A stretch of 8,841 nt of DNA from JBFIHF01 sp964411125 (GTDB lineage Bacteria > Myxococcota_A > Bradymonadia > Bradymonadales > Bradymonadaceae): contig CAYPJU010000141.1 in assembly GCA_964411125.1 (NCBI GenBank), positions 1-8,841 on the forward strand. Reading direction: 5' to 3'. The notes beneath the pieces are model-generated. The model saw nothing but the letters and a program-made list of their open reading frames with translations. It searched no databases and was not told the DNA's origin. The translations under genes and the position numbers were made by a program. Below, in pieces: positions 1-6,868 of the stretch (position 1 is its first letter; each line of letters begins with the position of its first letter).

Positions 1-2
1 AG

Positions 3-512
3 TTGGCGAAGAAGCAGAGCGCCGAGAAGCTGGCGCTTCTCATCAACAACGCACGCACCGGTACACCAATCTCCATTTCCTTCGACAACCCCGCAGATCT
101 GCGTGCGCTCGAGGCGCTGTTGGTGAAAATCGTGGCAGCCGAACAAGAAAGCGATGAGTACGAGCGCCTCGTCCTGAGCGCGTGGGAGCTGGTGGCACGA
201 TCGAACCACTTCGACTTCAACCTCGGCGAACCGGTGGGGTGTCCATGGAGCTACTACCTCGGTTTTGCGGTCGGCTTCCCCGTCGGTTCCGTGACCATCG
301 AGCGAGAAGCCGCTTCCGAGATGGAAACGGCGACAGAAGAAGAACTCTCGCCCCTCGCCGCCTTGGGACTCGTGTTCTCACCGAACTACAACGTGAACAT
401 CATGGTGGGCGCCACGGTGCTGCGCGAGAAGGGCGGGCCGGGGTTGCGCCCCGGCTTCTTCGCGTCCCTTGGTCTACAGGCCGAGCTGCTGGACATACTC
501 CCATTCAAGTAA
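3..512 (+). CDS. Hypothetical protein, acidic, possibly 5'-partial
   Basis: I do not recognise this 169-residue protein. It opens with a TTG only two bases from the window edge, so the true start may lie outside. The first residues are basic (AKKQSAEKL) and lead into a helix-rich N-terminal half. A Gly/Phe/Pro-rich middle follows (YYLGFAVGFPVG around residues 85-96), then an acidic stretch (residues 101-116), and the protein ends ELLDILPFK. There is no signal peptide and no convincing membrane helix; the GFAVGFPVG stretch is short and rich in Gly and Pro. The reading frame looks genuine because codon third positions are GC-rich throughout and the stop is followed by a strong hairpin. Its only visible neighbour is convergent, so it belongs to a transcript coming from outside the window and cannot be tied to the genes to its right. 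Confidence 0.65.
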   Translation: MAKKQSAEKLALLINNARTGTPISISFDNPADLRALEALLVKIVAAEQESDEYERLVLSAWELVARSNHFDFNLGEPVGCPWSYYLGFAVGFPVGSVTIEREAASEMETATEEELSPLAALGLVFSPNYNVNIMVGATVLREKGGPGLRPGFFASLGLQAELLDILPFK

Positions 513-524
513 CGGCGACCGGTC

Positions 525-551
525 GAGCGGGAGGCACGCCGCCTCCCGCTC
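525..551. terminator. GC-rich hairpin between convergent genes, likely terminator
   Basis: A perfect 11-bp inverted repeat (GAGCGGGAGGC / GCCTCCCGCTC) encloses the 5-nt loop ACGCC. It starts 13 bases after the TAA stop of the first gene. It lies between two convergent genes, so it could stop transcription from both sides. No T-run follows on either strand, so it is not a textbook intrinsic terminator. In GC-rich genomes such U-poor hairpins are common after genes, and it may also simply protect the mRNA 3' end. Confidence 0.6.
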
Positions 552-650
552 CCTGATCGTCAAATTCCGCAGGCTGACGTACCTGAGCTGTCAGCCAGAT
601 GGCGACACTTGCGCCCTCGTTTTGCCACCGGCTATTTGCCGCGCGGGGCA

Positions 651-1949
651 TCACAGCGGCTCACAGCGCTCGCTAATCTCTTTTCGGGCATTTCGAACCT
701 TATCCCTCGCTTTGCCGTAGCCCCAGTGCGTTTTCTTCATCGTGGCCGCGTAGCTCTCGCGGTTTTGAATGAAGTGGAGTTCGACCAGCTTCCTCGTTTC
801 CTCATCCAGCGAAGACAAGCATTCACTGAGCTGATCTCGCGCTATCACCTTGTCCAGCACTGTCCAGTTCTCGCCTACACGGGAACTCCTTTCGAGTTTC
901 GCCACGAGTTCGCTATCCCGTTTCAACTCACGGTACCGGTCCGCGACTCTTAGACGGAGAATCCTGTTGAACAACGGCCCCAGCTTTCCGAAAGGCACCT
1001 TACCGTTCGCGAACCACGCACAGGTCGCTTCGAGTGCCCGATGAGTCGATTCCAGGGAGGCGCTCTCATCTCCATTGAGCTTCCTGAGAGTATATGCGAG
1101 TCCCCATTCGTACTCCGACCGTCCGTCAGGTCTGGGGTCGGTGACGAGGCTGGTGAGGCACGTCGACATCTTCGTTTTACTCAAGATGACGACGTGGTTG
1201 CTGTCAGCGGCCAGCGACTCTATCGCCAGGTGCTCCAGCGTCTTGCGGGACGCTTCTATTACGTTGGCACTCTCGTCTAGAACCAGGTTCTCGTACGCCT
1301 CGATCGAATCATCCTCCGACCCACAACCAGCATCCATTCCATCTGCGCCGAACATCGACAGAATCAATGCCGTCATCAGCGAAGGAGCCCCGAGCCGTGT
1401 TCCCCGCGCAGCTTCCGAATCCGCGCGCACCCACCGGGAGACGTAGACGGTCAGTCGCCAGATTCCGACGGTGAGAGCGAACGGGAGGATGAGCCAGACG
1501 AAAAGGATGCTTCCCCAGGCAGCGGTCGTCGAAAGGATGTCCGGAACGTCGACTTCGAACGCCTCGCAAACCATCAGCACGAAAGCGGGAAGGAGGAATA
1601 GCCACAGAAACATCGCCGACGGGCGAAAGATCACCGGTATAGATGTCCCACTTCTCAGGGCTTGGACGCGCGCAGCGACAGACAGCGCCAATCCGCCTGC
1701 GAACATCATCAGCGTCAGCACGAACGATGCGCCCCAGGTGGTGCCTTCGAAGCCCCCGGTTGCCAGCAAGCCCTCTGCCGTCTCCTGGGTCCAAACGACG
1801 GCCACGCCCAACCACAAGACGAAAACCGCGGCAGCTCCGGCGAGCGCCGATAGCCACAACGACGCTTGCGTGATCGCTGCCGTCGGGCCTGAGATCCCGG
1901 TTCCGGTTTCAGCTTCGCCGGGCCGATCGTCCAGTTCTGGTGCGTTCAA
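651..1949 (-). CDS. Four-helix membrane protein with sigma-70-like C-terminal domain
   Basis: This 432-residue protein has two parts. Residues 1-172 hold four hydrophobic helices (about 31-53, 74-94, 106-128 and 144-170). Arg-rich ends after helices 2 and 4 and acidic loops after 1 and 3 place both termini in the cytosol. Residues 322-345 (GKLGPLFNRILRLRVADRYR) resemble sigma region 2. Residues 374-426 resemble sigma region 4: a helix LSSLDEETRKLVELHFIQ, then an HTH-like ESYAATM...GYGKARDKVRNARKEI, compare the usual EIA-LG-S-GTV-SRL-RARK pattern. The region between is helical and unrecognised. The most likely role is a membrane-tethered sigma-like or transcription-related protein. Key promoter-reading residues are poorly kept, so it may instead be a degenerate sigma fold used for another purpose. 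The start is TTG at 1949, preceded by a G-rich stretch (GAGGGGGG) that could bind ribosomes; a stop lies a few codons upstream. It is divergent from the RNase gene. Confidence 0.75.
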   Translation of the reverse strand: MNAPELDDRPGEAETGTGISGPTAAITQASLWLSALAGAAAVFVLWLGVAVVWTQETAEGLLATGGFEGTTWGASFVLTLMMFAGGLALSVAARVQALRSGTSIPVIFRPSAMFLWLFLLPAFVLMVCEAFEVDVPDILSTTAAWGSILFVWLILPFALTVGIWRLTVYVSRWVRADSEAARGTRLGAPSLMTALILSMFGADGMDAGCGSEDDSIEAYENLVLDESANVIEASRKTLEHLAIESLAADSNHVVILSKTKMSTCLTSLVTDPRPDGRSEYEWGLAYTLRKLNGDESASLESTHRALEATCAWFANGKVPFGKLGPLFNRILRLRVADRYRELKRDSELVAKLERSSRVGENWTVLDKVIARDQLSECLSSLDEETRKLVELHFIQNRESYAATMKKTHWGYGKARDKVRNARKEISERCEPL

Positions 1950-1961
1950 GATGCCCCCCTC
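1950..1961 (-). promoter_or_regulatory. Possible ribosome binding site for the membrane/sigma-like gene
   Basis: Read on the minus strand, the bases just before the TTG start are GAGGGGGGCATC. This is a purine-rich stretch at about the right distance for a Shine-Dalgarno element. It supports the TTG as start, because the next in-frame stop (TAA) is only seven codons further upstream and no other start codon lies between. Confidence 0.4.
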
Positions 1962-1963
1962 AA

Positions 1964-1981
1964 AACTTTTTTAAGAAAGTT
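1964..1981. promoter_or_regulatory. AT-rich 18-bp near-palindrome, candidate operator
   Basis: The sequence AACTTTTTTAAGAAAGTT is an inverted repeat around its centre with eight of nine pairs matching (one T/G mismatch). It stands out as an AT island in GC-rich DNA. It sits in the 107-bp divergent space, 15 bases from the start of the membrane/sigma-like gene and 75 bases before the RNase start. From there a bound dimeric regulator could affect both genes. No convincing -35/-10 pair could be picked out nearby. It could also be a chance AT-rich promoter element. Confidence 0.4.
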
Positions 1982-2046
1982 CCCCACAAAACCTTCGCTC
2001 CTCCGATGACCACAGTGACGACAAACGGCAGTTGCCACGAAACCAC

Positions 2047-2050
2047 GGAG
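2047..2050 (+). promoter_or_regulatory. Ribosome binding site of the beta-CASP RNase gene
   Basis: GGAG lies six bases before the ATG at 2057. It decides the start: the frame is open further upstream, to a possible start at 1940, but the residues encoded there do not resemble the family. The protein beginning MKIKFHGPLGEVTGSCYEL matches the usual first strand of beta-CASP RNases. Confidence 0.75.
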
Positions 2051-2056
2051 AAGCTC

Positions 2057-3775
2057 ATGAAGATCAAATTTCACGGTCCCCTCGGAGAAGTCACCGGCTC
2101 TTGTTACGAGCTGCAGAGTGATGAACTAGGCGTCCATTTTCTCGTCGACTACGGAATGAAGCAAGGAGTCTCGGATGCTGACGACTGGAACCTCGCGGCA
2201 CCTCCGTTCGACCCATCCCTCTTGGACTTCGTTCTGCTGACGCATGCGCACCTCGACCACTGCGGTCTGCTGCCAGTGCTGTACCGACAGGGATTCAGGG
2301 GGCGCGTGATCTGCACGAAGGAAACCGCTGAGCTTGCCACGATCAACTTGATGGACGCTTGCAGACATAATGCGCCATTCGACGAGCAAGACGTGACGAA
2401 GATCAAATGGTGGGAACCGCCGAGCAGACCTCTCTTAAACCGAGCGCACTACGTCGCTCCCGACGTCGCTGTGACCTTCCGCCGTACCGCACACATCCTC
2501 GGAGCCGTATCGGTCAAGATCGGCTGGGGTCCGACGCAAGAATGGAAAGAGATCACCTTCTCTGGAGACATTGGGAACAACACCGCCGGAAAGGAGTTTC
2601 AGCCTCTGATGCGCCACCGCGAAGACCCGATGAAGCCACGGAGTTGCAAGAGCTACGTAGTCATGGAATCGACATACGGTGGGCGCGCCGTTTCGTGCGA
2701 GGACAAAGACTTCGGCGCTCGCATCAATCGACTGCGGACGGTGGTCAAAGACGCCGTCATCGACCGGAGAGGAACGCTGGTGATCCCCTGCTTTGCGATT
2801 GGCCGGACTCAGGCGCTCTTGTTCGACCTCACGTGGTTGTTCGCTCACCATCGTGAGTTTGCCGAGATTCCAGTGCTGCTGGACGCCCCAATGGCCGGGG
2901 CAGTGAACTCCGTCTACGCCCGAGGCCTCCAACGCTTCGACCAAGACGCGAACGGGCGGAGGCAACCGATGTGGCTGAGCAAGCAGCTCGTGTCTCGATG
3001 TGGACTACGGCCTAACGACCCGGAGCATCAAAAGCTCGTGATGGAGCTTGTGGCCACAGCACTGGGCGAGGCATCGCTCGATCCTGCGAGGCTGCCGAAA
3101 ACGCTCCGAAACTGGCGGCAGATTTGGCGGGCCGTGAGTTCGTTCAACGGACTGCCGGAAGAGGTTGGTGGACCGGCGATCGTGATCTCAGGAGGAGGGA
3201 TGTGTTCGGGGGGACCCGTCGGACGCTACCTCCACCAACTCCTGACGGACCCAAAAAGTACGGTAATGCTGACAGGGCACTGCAGTGCCGACTCCGTGGG
3301 GGGCCAACTATTGCGTATCAGTTCGAACGGGCCAGAGACGAACCGGTCGGTTGGCGTTCTGCGCGGGGCTCCTGCTATTCCGGAGGCCGACGTGAATGCT
3401 GAGATCGGTTGTCTGTCCGGGTACTCCGGGCACGCGGACCACAATGGTCTCGTCGACTGGTTCTTTGGACAGCATCGCGGAAAACCCTACCCCGCAGCTT
3501 GGACGACATTTCTCACCCACGGAACCGACGATCGACGGCGGAAGCTCGTCGTTGGCCTGAAGGAACGAGCACGCGAACTCGAGGCGTTGGCCGGCTGGAA
3601 CGCCAGCGATCTGAAGTTCGAGTGTCCCAGAAACGATTGCGATTGGTATGATCTCGACCTGGGAAAGTGGTTGTCTGACTCTGCAGCGGTCCTTCGCGCG
3701 ATGCGTCCGATGTGGCGGAGGCTCAATCGCTTGCAACGATGCGAGGTGATCGAGGAGCTCATGGCCGACATTTAG
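2057..3775 (+). CDS. Beta-CASP metallo-beta-lactamase-fold RNase
   Basis: This 572-residue protein is a zinc-dependent RNA-processing nuclease of the CPSF73/Ysh1-like bacterial family, which cleaves or trims RNA in the cytoplasm. The N-terminal signature GEVTGSCYEL is typical. Metal ligands are visible: HAHLDH (H63, H65, D67, H68), H146 and D171 in FSGDIGN. Beta-CASP motifs follow: motif A ESTYG (E204), FAIGRTQ (246-252), GGGMCSGGP (379-387), motif B SGHADH (H459) and motif C THG (H488). The metal set appears complete, so the enzyme should be active. At 572 residues it is longer than the common bacterial form of about 450-460. Extra sequence lies in the beta-CASP domain (roughly 305-360) and in a C-terminal tail with a C523-x4-C528 pair. 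Motif C reads THGT where many homologues have VHGE. No KH domain is visible. It precedes the PLD-helicase on the same strand by 271 bp. Confidence 0.92.
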   Translation: MKIKFHGPLGEVTGSCYELQSDELGVHFLVDYGMKQGVSDADDWNLAAPPFDPSLLDFVLLTHAHLDHCGLLPVLYRQGFRGRVICTKETAELATINLMDACRHNAPFDEQDVTKIKWWEPPSRPLLNRAHYVAPDVAVTFRRTAHILGAVSVKIGWGPTQEWKEITFSGDIGNNTAGKEFQPLMRHREDPMKPRSCKSYVVMESTYGGRAVSCEDKDFGARINRLRTVVKDAVIDRRGTLVIPCFAIGRTQALLFDLTWLFAHHREFAEIPVLLDAPMAGAVNSVYARGLQRFDQDANGRRQPMWLSKQLVSRCGLRPNDPEHQKLVMELVATALGEASLDPARLPKTLRNWRQIWRAVSSFNGLPEEVGGPAIVISGGGMCSGGPVGRYLHQLLTDPKSTVMLTGHCSADSVGGQLLRISSNGPETNRSVGVLRGAPAIPEADVNAEIGCLSGYSGHADHNGLVDWFFGQHRGKPYPAAWTTFLTHGTDDRRRKLVVGLKERARELEALAGWNASDLKFECPRNDCDWYDLDLGKWLSDSAAVLRAMRPMWRRLNRLQRCEVIEELMADI

Positions 3776-4046
3776 CCTAGAGGTTCGTGGTTGCAACGCT
3801 GGGTGGAACCCCTCGAGCGCGCGGCCCTCGACAGGAAACTCTTCTTCCTCCGGCTTCGATTCGTTGGGGAAGCGTGCCCCGGGACGAGCCTCTGTCGATC
3901 GTTTCCCGCCCTTTGGGGCGGCTCGCACAGGCGAGGCCGAAACTGATGGATATGGACGTCCTTGCGGAGTCGTTGTCCCGCCCGGCGCCTTATCGAGCAC
4001 GAACCTCGGTGTTGCAGCCTGGGACCACGCATGCCAGCCTGGCGCC
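3776..4046 (+). other. Gene-free spacer between RNase and PLD-helicase
   Basis: I see no gene in these 271 bases. The frame of the helicase gene is open back to a TTG at 3864, but the residues it would add (Gly/Pro/Arg-rich) look like translated spacer and do not resemble the family. Besides the imperfect hairpin at its left end, it holds a perfect 6-bp GC hairpin CCGCCC-TTTG-GGGCGG at 3906-3921 without a T-run. No clear promoter boxes are visible. Confidence 0.5.
3777..3817 (+). terminator. Imperfect hairpin just after the RNase gene
   Basis: CTAGAGGTTC (3777-3786) can pair with GAACCCCTCGAG (3806-3817) with one mismatch and a 2-base bulge, around a 19-base loop. It begins two bases after the stop codon. 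There is no T-run, so termination is only a possibility. If it does terminate, the PLD-helicase would need its own promoter in the following 230 bases. Confidence 0.25.
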
Positions 4047-4050
4047 ATGC
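4029..4050 (+). promoter_or_regulatory. Inverted repeat covering the helicase start codon
   Basis: GCATG (4029-4033) and CATGC (4046-4050) are complementary and enclose a second inverted repeat, GCCAG-C-CTGGC (4033-4043). The ATG start at 4047 lies inside the outer arm, and no Shine-Dalgarno element is visible. A fold here could hide the start codon in the mRNA. The two stems are slightly offset, so they may be alternatives to each other. Confidence 0.3.
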
Positions 4051-6839
4051 AGCTGTCGCCGATCGTTACGAATCTGCCGGGGCGAGCCAGGATGCTGGAC
4101 GTCCTTCGGGCAGGGCTCGCCTCCGCGTCCGACGTGGCGATATCGGTTTCCTTCCTCAGATGCAGCGGAGTGTCGCTCTTCATCGACGACCTGCGAAAGT
4201 TCAGCGAGCGCGGGGGGCGTGCGCGAATCCTGACGTCGACCTACATGAGCATCACGCAGCCCGAGGCCCTTCGTGCACTTCAGGGGATTGACGGGGTTCG
4301 GGTACGCCTTCACCTCGCGGCTTCCAATGCGCTCCCTAACACGGGATTCCACGCGAAGTTCTTCGTCTTCGACGGTGACGAATCCGAATGCTGGGTGGGA
4401 TCCTCGAACCTGTCTCGCGGTGGACTGACTGCAAACATCGAAGCGAATCTACGACACGAAGCGCCATCTGCGGTCGCGGAGGCCGTCGACACCTTCGAGC
4501 GACTCTGGAACCGCGACGATGTTCTCGGCCTCGACGACGACGTCGTCGGAGCCTACTCGCGTGCCCTCCTCGAGGCTCAGCTCGCTCGCCAACGCATCGT
4601 GCAGGCGCGTGTGGATTTGCCGGGCGGGAAAGATACTCCCGAGCCGAACGAGGCGCAGAACCAGGCGCTCCAGGCCCTTGCGCGCCTGCGGAAATTCGGG
4701 GAGCGCCGCGCGGTGGTCGTGGCGGCGCCCGGCGTCGGCAAGACGTATCTTGCGGCGTTCGATGTCGCGGCCCAGGGCGCTCGGCGCGCGCTCTTTGTTT
4801 CACATCGACTCGAGCATCTCACTCAGGCGCGCCGCACGTTCGACACCGTGCATCGAGGACGGCGCTCGACAGGTCTAGTCCACAGTGCGTCCGACCAGTG
4901 GGGCGCCGATTTCGTGTTCGCCACCATCCAATCCGCGGCGGGCTCACTCGAACGGTGCGCCGCATCCGAGTTCGACTACCTCGTGGTCGACGAGTTTCAC
5001 CACGCGGCAGCCCCGTCGTACCGGAAGCTGCTGGACGCGTTGAGCCCTTCGTTTCTGCTCGGCCTCACCGCGACGCCCGAACGAGCTGATGGTCACGACG
5101 TCGTCGCGCTGTGCGACTACAACATCGCCTACGAAATCCGCCTGCTCGAGGCCATCAAGAACGATTGGCTCATGCCGTTTCACTACTTCGGTATCGCCGA
5201 CGAGACGGTCGACTACGAACCGGTGCCATGGCGCAACGGACGCTTCGATCCCAAGGCGCTGGAGTCGGCGCTCATGCTCGAAGATCGAGTCGACCACATT
5301 CTTTCGCACGCCGTGGAGAAGGGGTTCGACGGACCGCGTCGAGCCACCGCAGGCTTCTGCGCCGGCGTACGGCATGCGAAGTTCATGGCCGATGCTTTCA
5401 GAAGGCGAGGGCTGTCAGCCGCTTGCCTGACCGGAGAGGACTCGCTGGCGAGACGTGAAGAAGTCTACGCCCGCCTGCAAGAACCTGCCGATCCGTTGGA
5501 GTGGTTGTTCGTCGCGGACCTCCTGAACGAAGGGGTCGACATCCCTGCTCTCAACAGCCTGCTCTTTTTGCGTCCCACTGACAGTGCGACGGTGTTCTTA
5601 CAACAGCTCGGTCGTGGACTTCGCCTCCACTCGGGGACCGAAGTGCTGACTGTACTCGACTTCGTCGGCAGACATCGGAACGCCTGGCTGACGCTCGAAA
5701 CGCTCCATGACCCTCGCGCAGTTCCCGGGCCTGCCACCGTCACCCAGCTCGATCTCACTCCGCCGCACGGATGCGAAGTCATCCTCGACGACCTGACGGT
5801 CGAGATCTTGAGGAAGGTGAAGCGCCATGCCCGTACCCGGAAGGAAACGTGCGCGGAAGCATACCGAGAACTTCGTCGCGAACTGGGGCGCCCGCCCTTC
5901 CCCGTCGATCTGGTCGGTCGAACGGACGTCCCGGAGCTCAGGGACTTTCGAAATGCGTTCGGCTCATGGCTCGAACTGCGTCGAGAGATGGAAGATGCCG
6001 AGGAATGGGAGAAGTCTCTCGGTCCCGAAGATCCGGCCTTCGAGTTCCTGGCCGCCCTGGAGCGCGACTGGCAGAAGCAGCGCGTCTACGCGTACGCGGT
6101 CGTCTGGGGGCTTTGCCATTCGCCCGATGATCCTGAACGAGGGTACGAGGAGTTTTTCGAAAGATTCCCGCGGTGGAAAGTCGAGTTCAAGCCTCTCGGC
6201 GAGACGAAAGTCTGGTCTTCGGTCAAGAAGAAGCTGAACACGTTGGTGGTGAACCAGAGCCTGATCGCGCCCGTGCTCGAGGCTTTCCCGGATCTCGACA
6301 CACTTCTCCGGCACGCCGAGGTCCGCCTGCAACATACGCTGGAATCGGACTTTCGTACTCGCCATGCCGGTGTACTACGCACCCCCCAGAACCTGGTGCT
6401 GCACCAGCACTACGCGCGTCCGGAAATCATCAATCACTTCGGACGCCAGTACGACCCCGCAGTTCACAACAAAGGTGTCGTCACGTTTGGAGCGGACGAC
6501 CCCTACTCCGATGAGATGATTCTGATCACGAAACTCGACACCGCCTCGGCCAAGTCGGAGTTCCAGTACGAGAACTCGTTCTCGAACGACCATACGTTTC
6601 ACTGGCAATCGCAGAATCGGCAGCGACAGGACAACGAAGCGGGTCGCGAAATCTTGGACCAACAGGATACCAACAAGCGGCTTCACCTCTTCGTCCAGCG
6701 TCGCTCTCATGCGTCGCCGATCTACGTGGGGCTCGTCCGAGCCACCGGCGTCACCGGAAATGCGCCGATGAACGTGGCCTTTGAGCTCGAGACACCGCTT
6801 ACTACCGGGGCGTGTAAGGCGCTAGGGCTGAGCTTTTAG
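4047..6839 (+). CDS. PLD nuclease / SF2 helicase / DUF3427-like fusion protein
   Basis: This 930-residue three-part protein probably unwinds or translocates on nucleic acid and cuts it. Residues 1-140 are a phospholipase-D-type domain with one HxK(x4)D motif (H102, K104, D109) followed by GSSNLSRGGL; such domains usually dimerise to form one active site. Residues 205-540 are an SSL2-type SF2 helicase: motif I AAPGVGKT (K232, T233), motif II DEFH (315-318), motif III TAT (341-343), a motif V-like LLNEGVDIP, and motif VI QQLGRGLR (519-526). A linker rich in charged helices follows. Residues from about 770 resemble DUF3427, with FQYENSFSNDHTFHWQSQNR (839-858) as the family signature. All helicase motifs are intact. 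I chose the ATG at 4047 because family members begin close to the following PIVTNLPGRA segment; no good Shine-Dalgarno precedes it, and M16 (4092) is the alternative. Proteins of this architecture are often found near restriction and defence genes. Confidence 0.9.
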   Translation: MQLSPIVTNLPGRARMLDVLRAGLASASDVAISVSFLRCSGVSLFIDDLRKFSERGGRARILTSTYMSITQPEALRALQGIDGVRVRLHLAASNALPNTGFHAKFFVFDGDESECWVGSSNLSRGGLTANIEANLRHEAPSAVAEAVDTFERLWNRDDVLGLDDDVVGAYSRALLEAQLARQRIVQARVDLPGGKDTPEPNEAQNQALQALARLRKFGERRAVVVAAPGVGKTYLAAFDVAAQGARRALFVSHRLEHLTQARRTFDTVHRGRRSTGLVHSASDQWGADFVFATIQSAAGSLERCAASEFDYLVVDEFHHAAAPSYRKLLDALSPSFLLGLTATPERADGHDVVALCDYNIAYEIRLLEAIKNDWLMPFHYFGIADETVDYEPVPWRNGRFDPKALESALMLEDRVDHILSHAVEKGFDGPRRATAGFCAGVRHAKFMADAFRRRGLSAACLTGEDSLARREEVYARLQEPADPLEWLFVADLLNEGVDIPALNSLLFLRPTDSATVFLQQLGRGLRLHSGTEVLTVLDFVGRHRNAWLTLETLHDPRAVPGPATVTQLDLTPPHGCEVILDDLTVEILRKVKRHARTRKETCAEAYRELRRELGRPPFPVDLVGRTDVPELRDFRNAFGSWLELRREMEDAEEWEKSLGPEDPAFEFLAALERDWQKQRVYAYAVVWGLCHSPDDPERGYEEFFERFPRWKVEFKPLGETKVWSSVKKKLNTLVVNQSLIAPVLEAFPDLDTLLRHAEVRLQHTLESDFRTRHAGVLRTPQNLVLHQHYARPEIINHFGRQYDPAVHNKGVVTFGADDPYSDEMILITKLDTASAKSEFQYENSFSNDHTFHWQSQNRQRQDNEAGREILDQQDTNKRLHLFVQRRSHASPIYVGLVRATGVTGNAPMNVAFELETPLTTGACKALGLSF

Positions 6840-6842
6840 CGC
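6819..6842. terminator. Inverted repeat overlapping the helicase stop codon
   Basis: GCGCTA (6819-6824) and TAGCGC (6837-6842) pair perfectly around a 12-base loop, and the TAG stop (6837-6839) lies in the right arm. It sits where the helicase gene meets a convergent gene only 29 bases away, a sensible place for a shared terminator. The stem is short and no T-run follows, so support is weak. Confidence 0.3.
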
Positions 6843-6868
6843 TGCCGGCGACGTTCAAGGCGACTCGC

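Noticed and set aside
1471..1974. A 167-codon plus-strand frame opposite the membrane/sigma-like gene
   Set aside because: Its low-complexity Ala/Ser/Pro/Thr translation is antisense to the hydrophobic helices, which explain the coding signal better.
1940..2056. An N-terminal extension of the RNase from an upstream in-frame start
   Set aside because: It would run back across the divergent region to the start of the opposite gene, it contains the AT-rich palindrome, and the ATG at 2057 has a proper GGAG site and a family-typical N-terminus.
3864..4046. An N-terminal extension of the PLD-helicase from TTG at 3864
   Set aside because: The 61 added residues are Gly/Pro/Arg-rich and unlike family N-termini.
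3308..4183. A 291-codon minus-strand open frame across the end of the RNase gene and the spacer
   Set aside because: It is antisense to well-supported coding sequence for most of its length, and its translation is rich in Arg/Pro/Ser without domain pattern; a GC-rich shadow.
4533..4550. GACGACGTCGTC palindrome in the helicase gene
   Set aside because: It arises from Asp-Asp-Asp-Val-Val codons in GC-rich coding DNA; no sign of a regulatory role.
4388..5089. A 233-codon plus-strand frame inside the helicase gene
   Set aside because: Very Arg-rich translation overlapping the PLD and helicase motifs in another frame.
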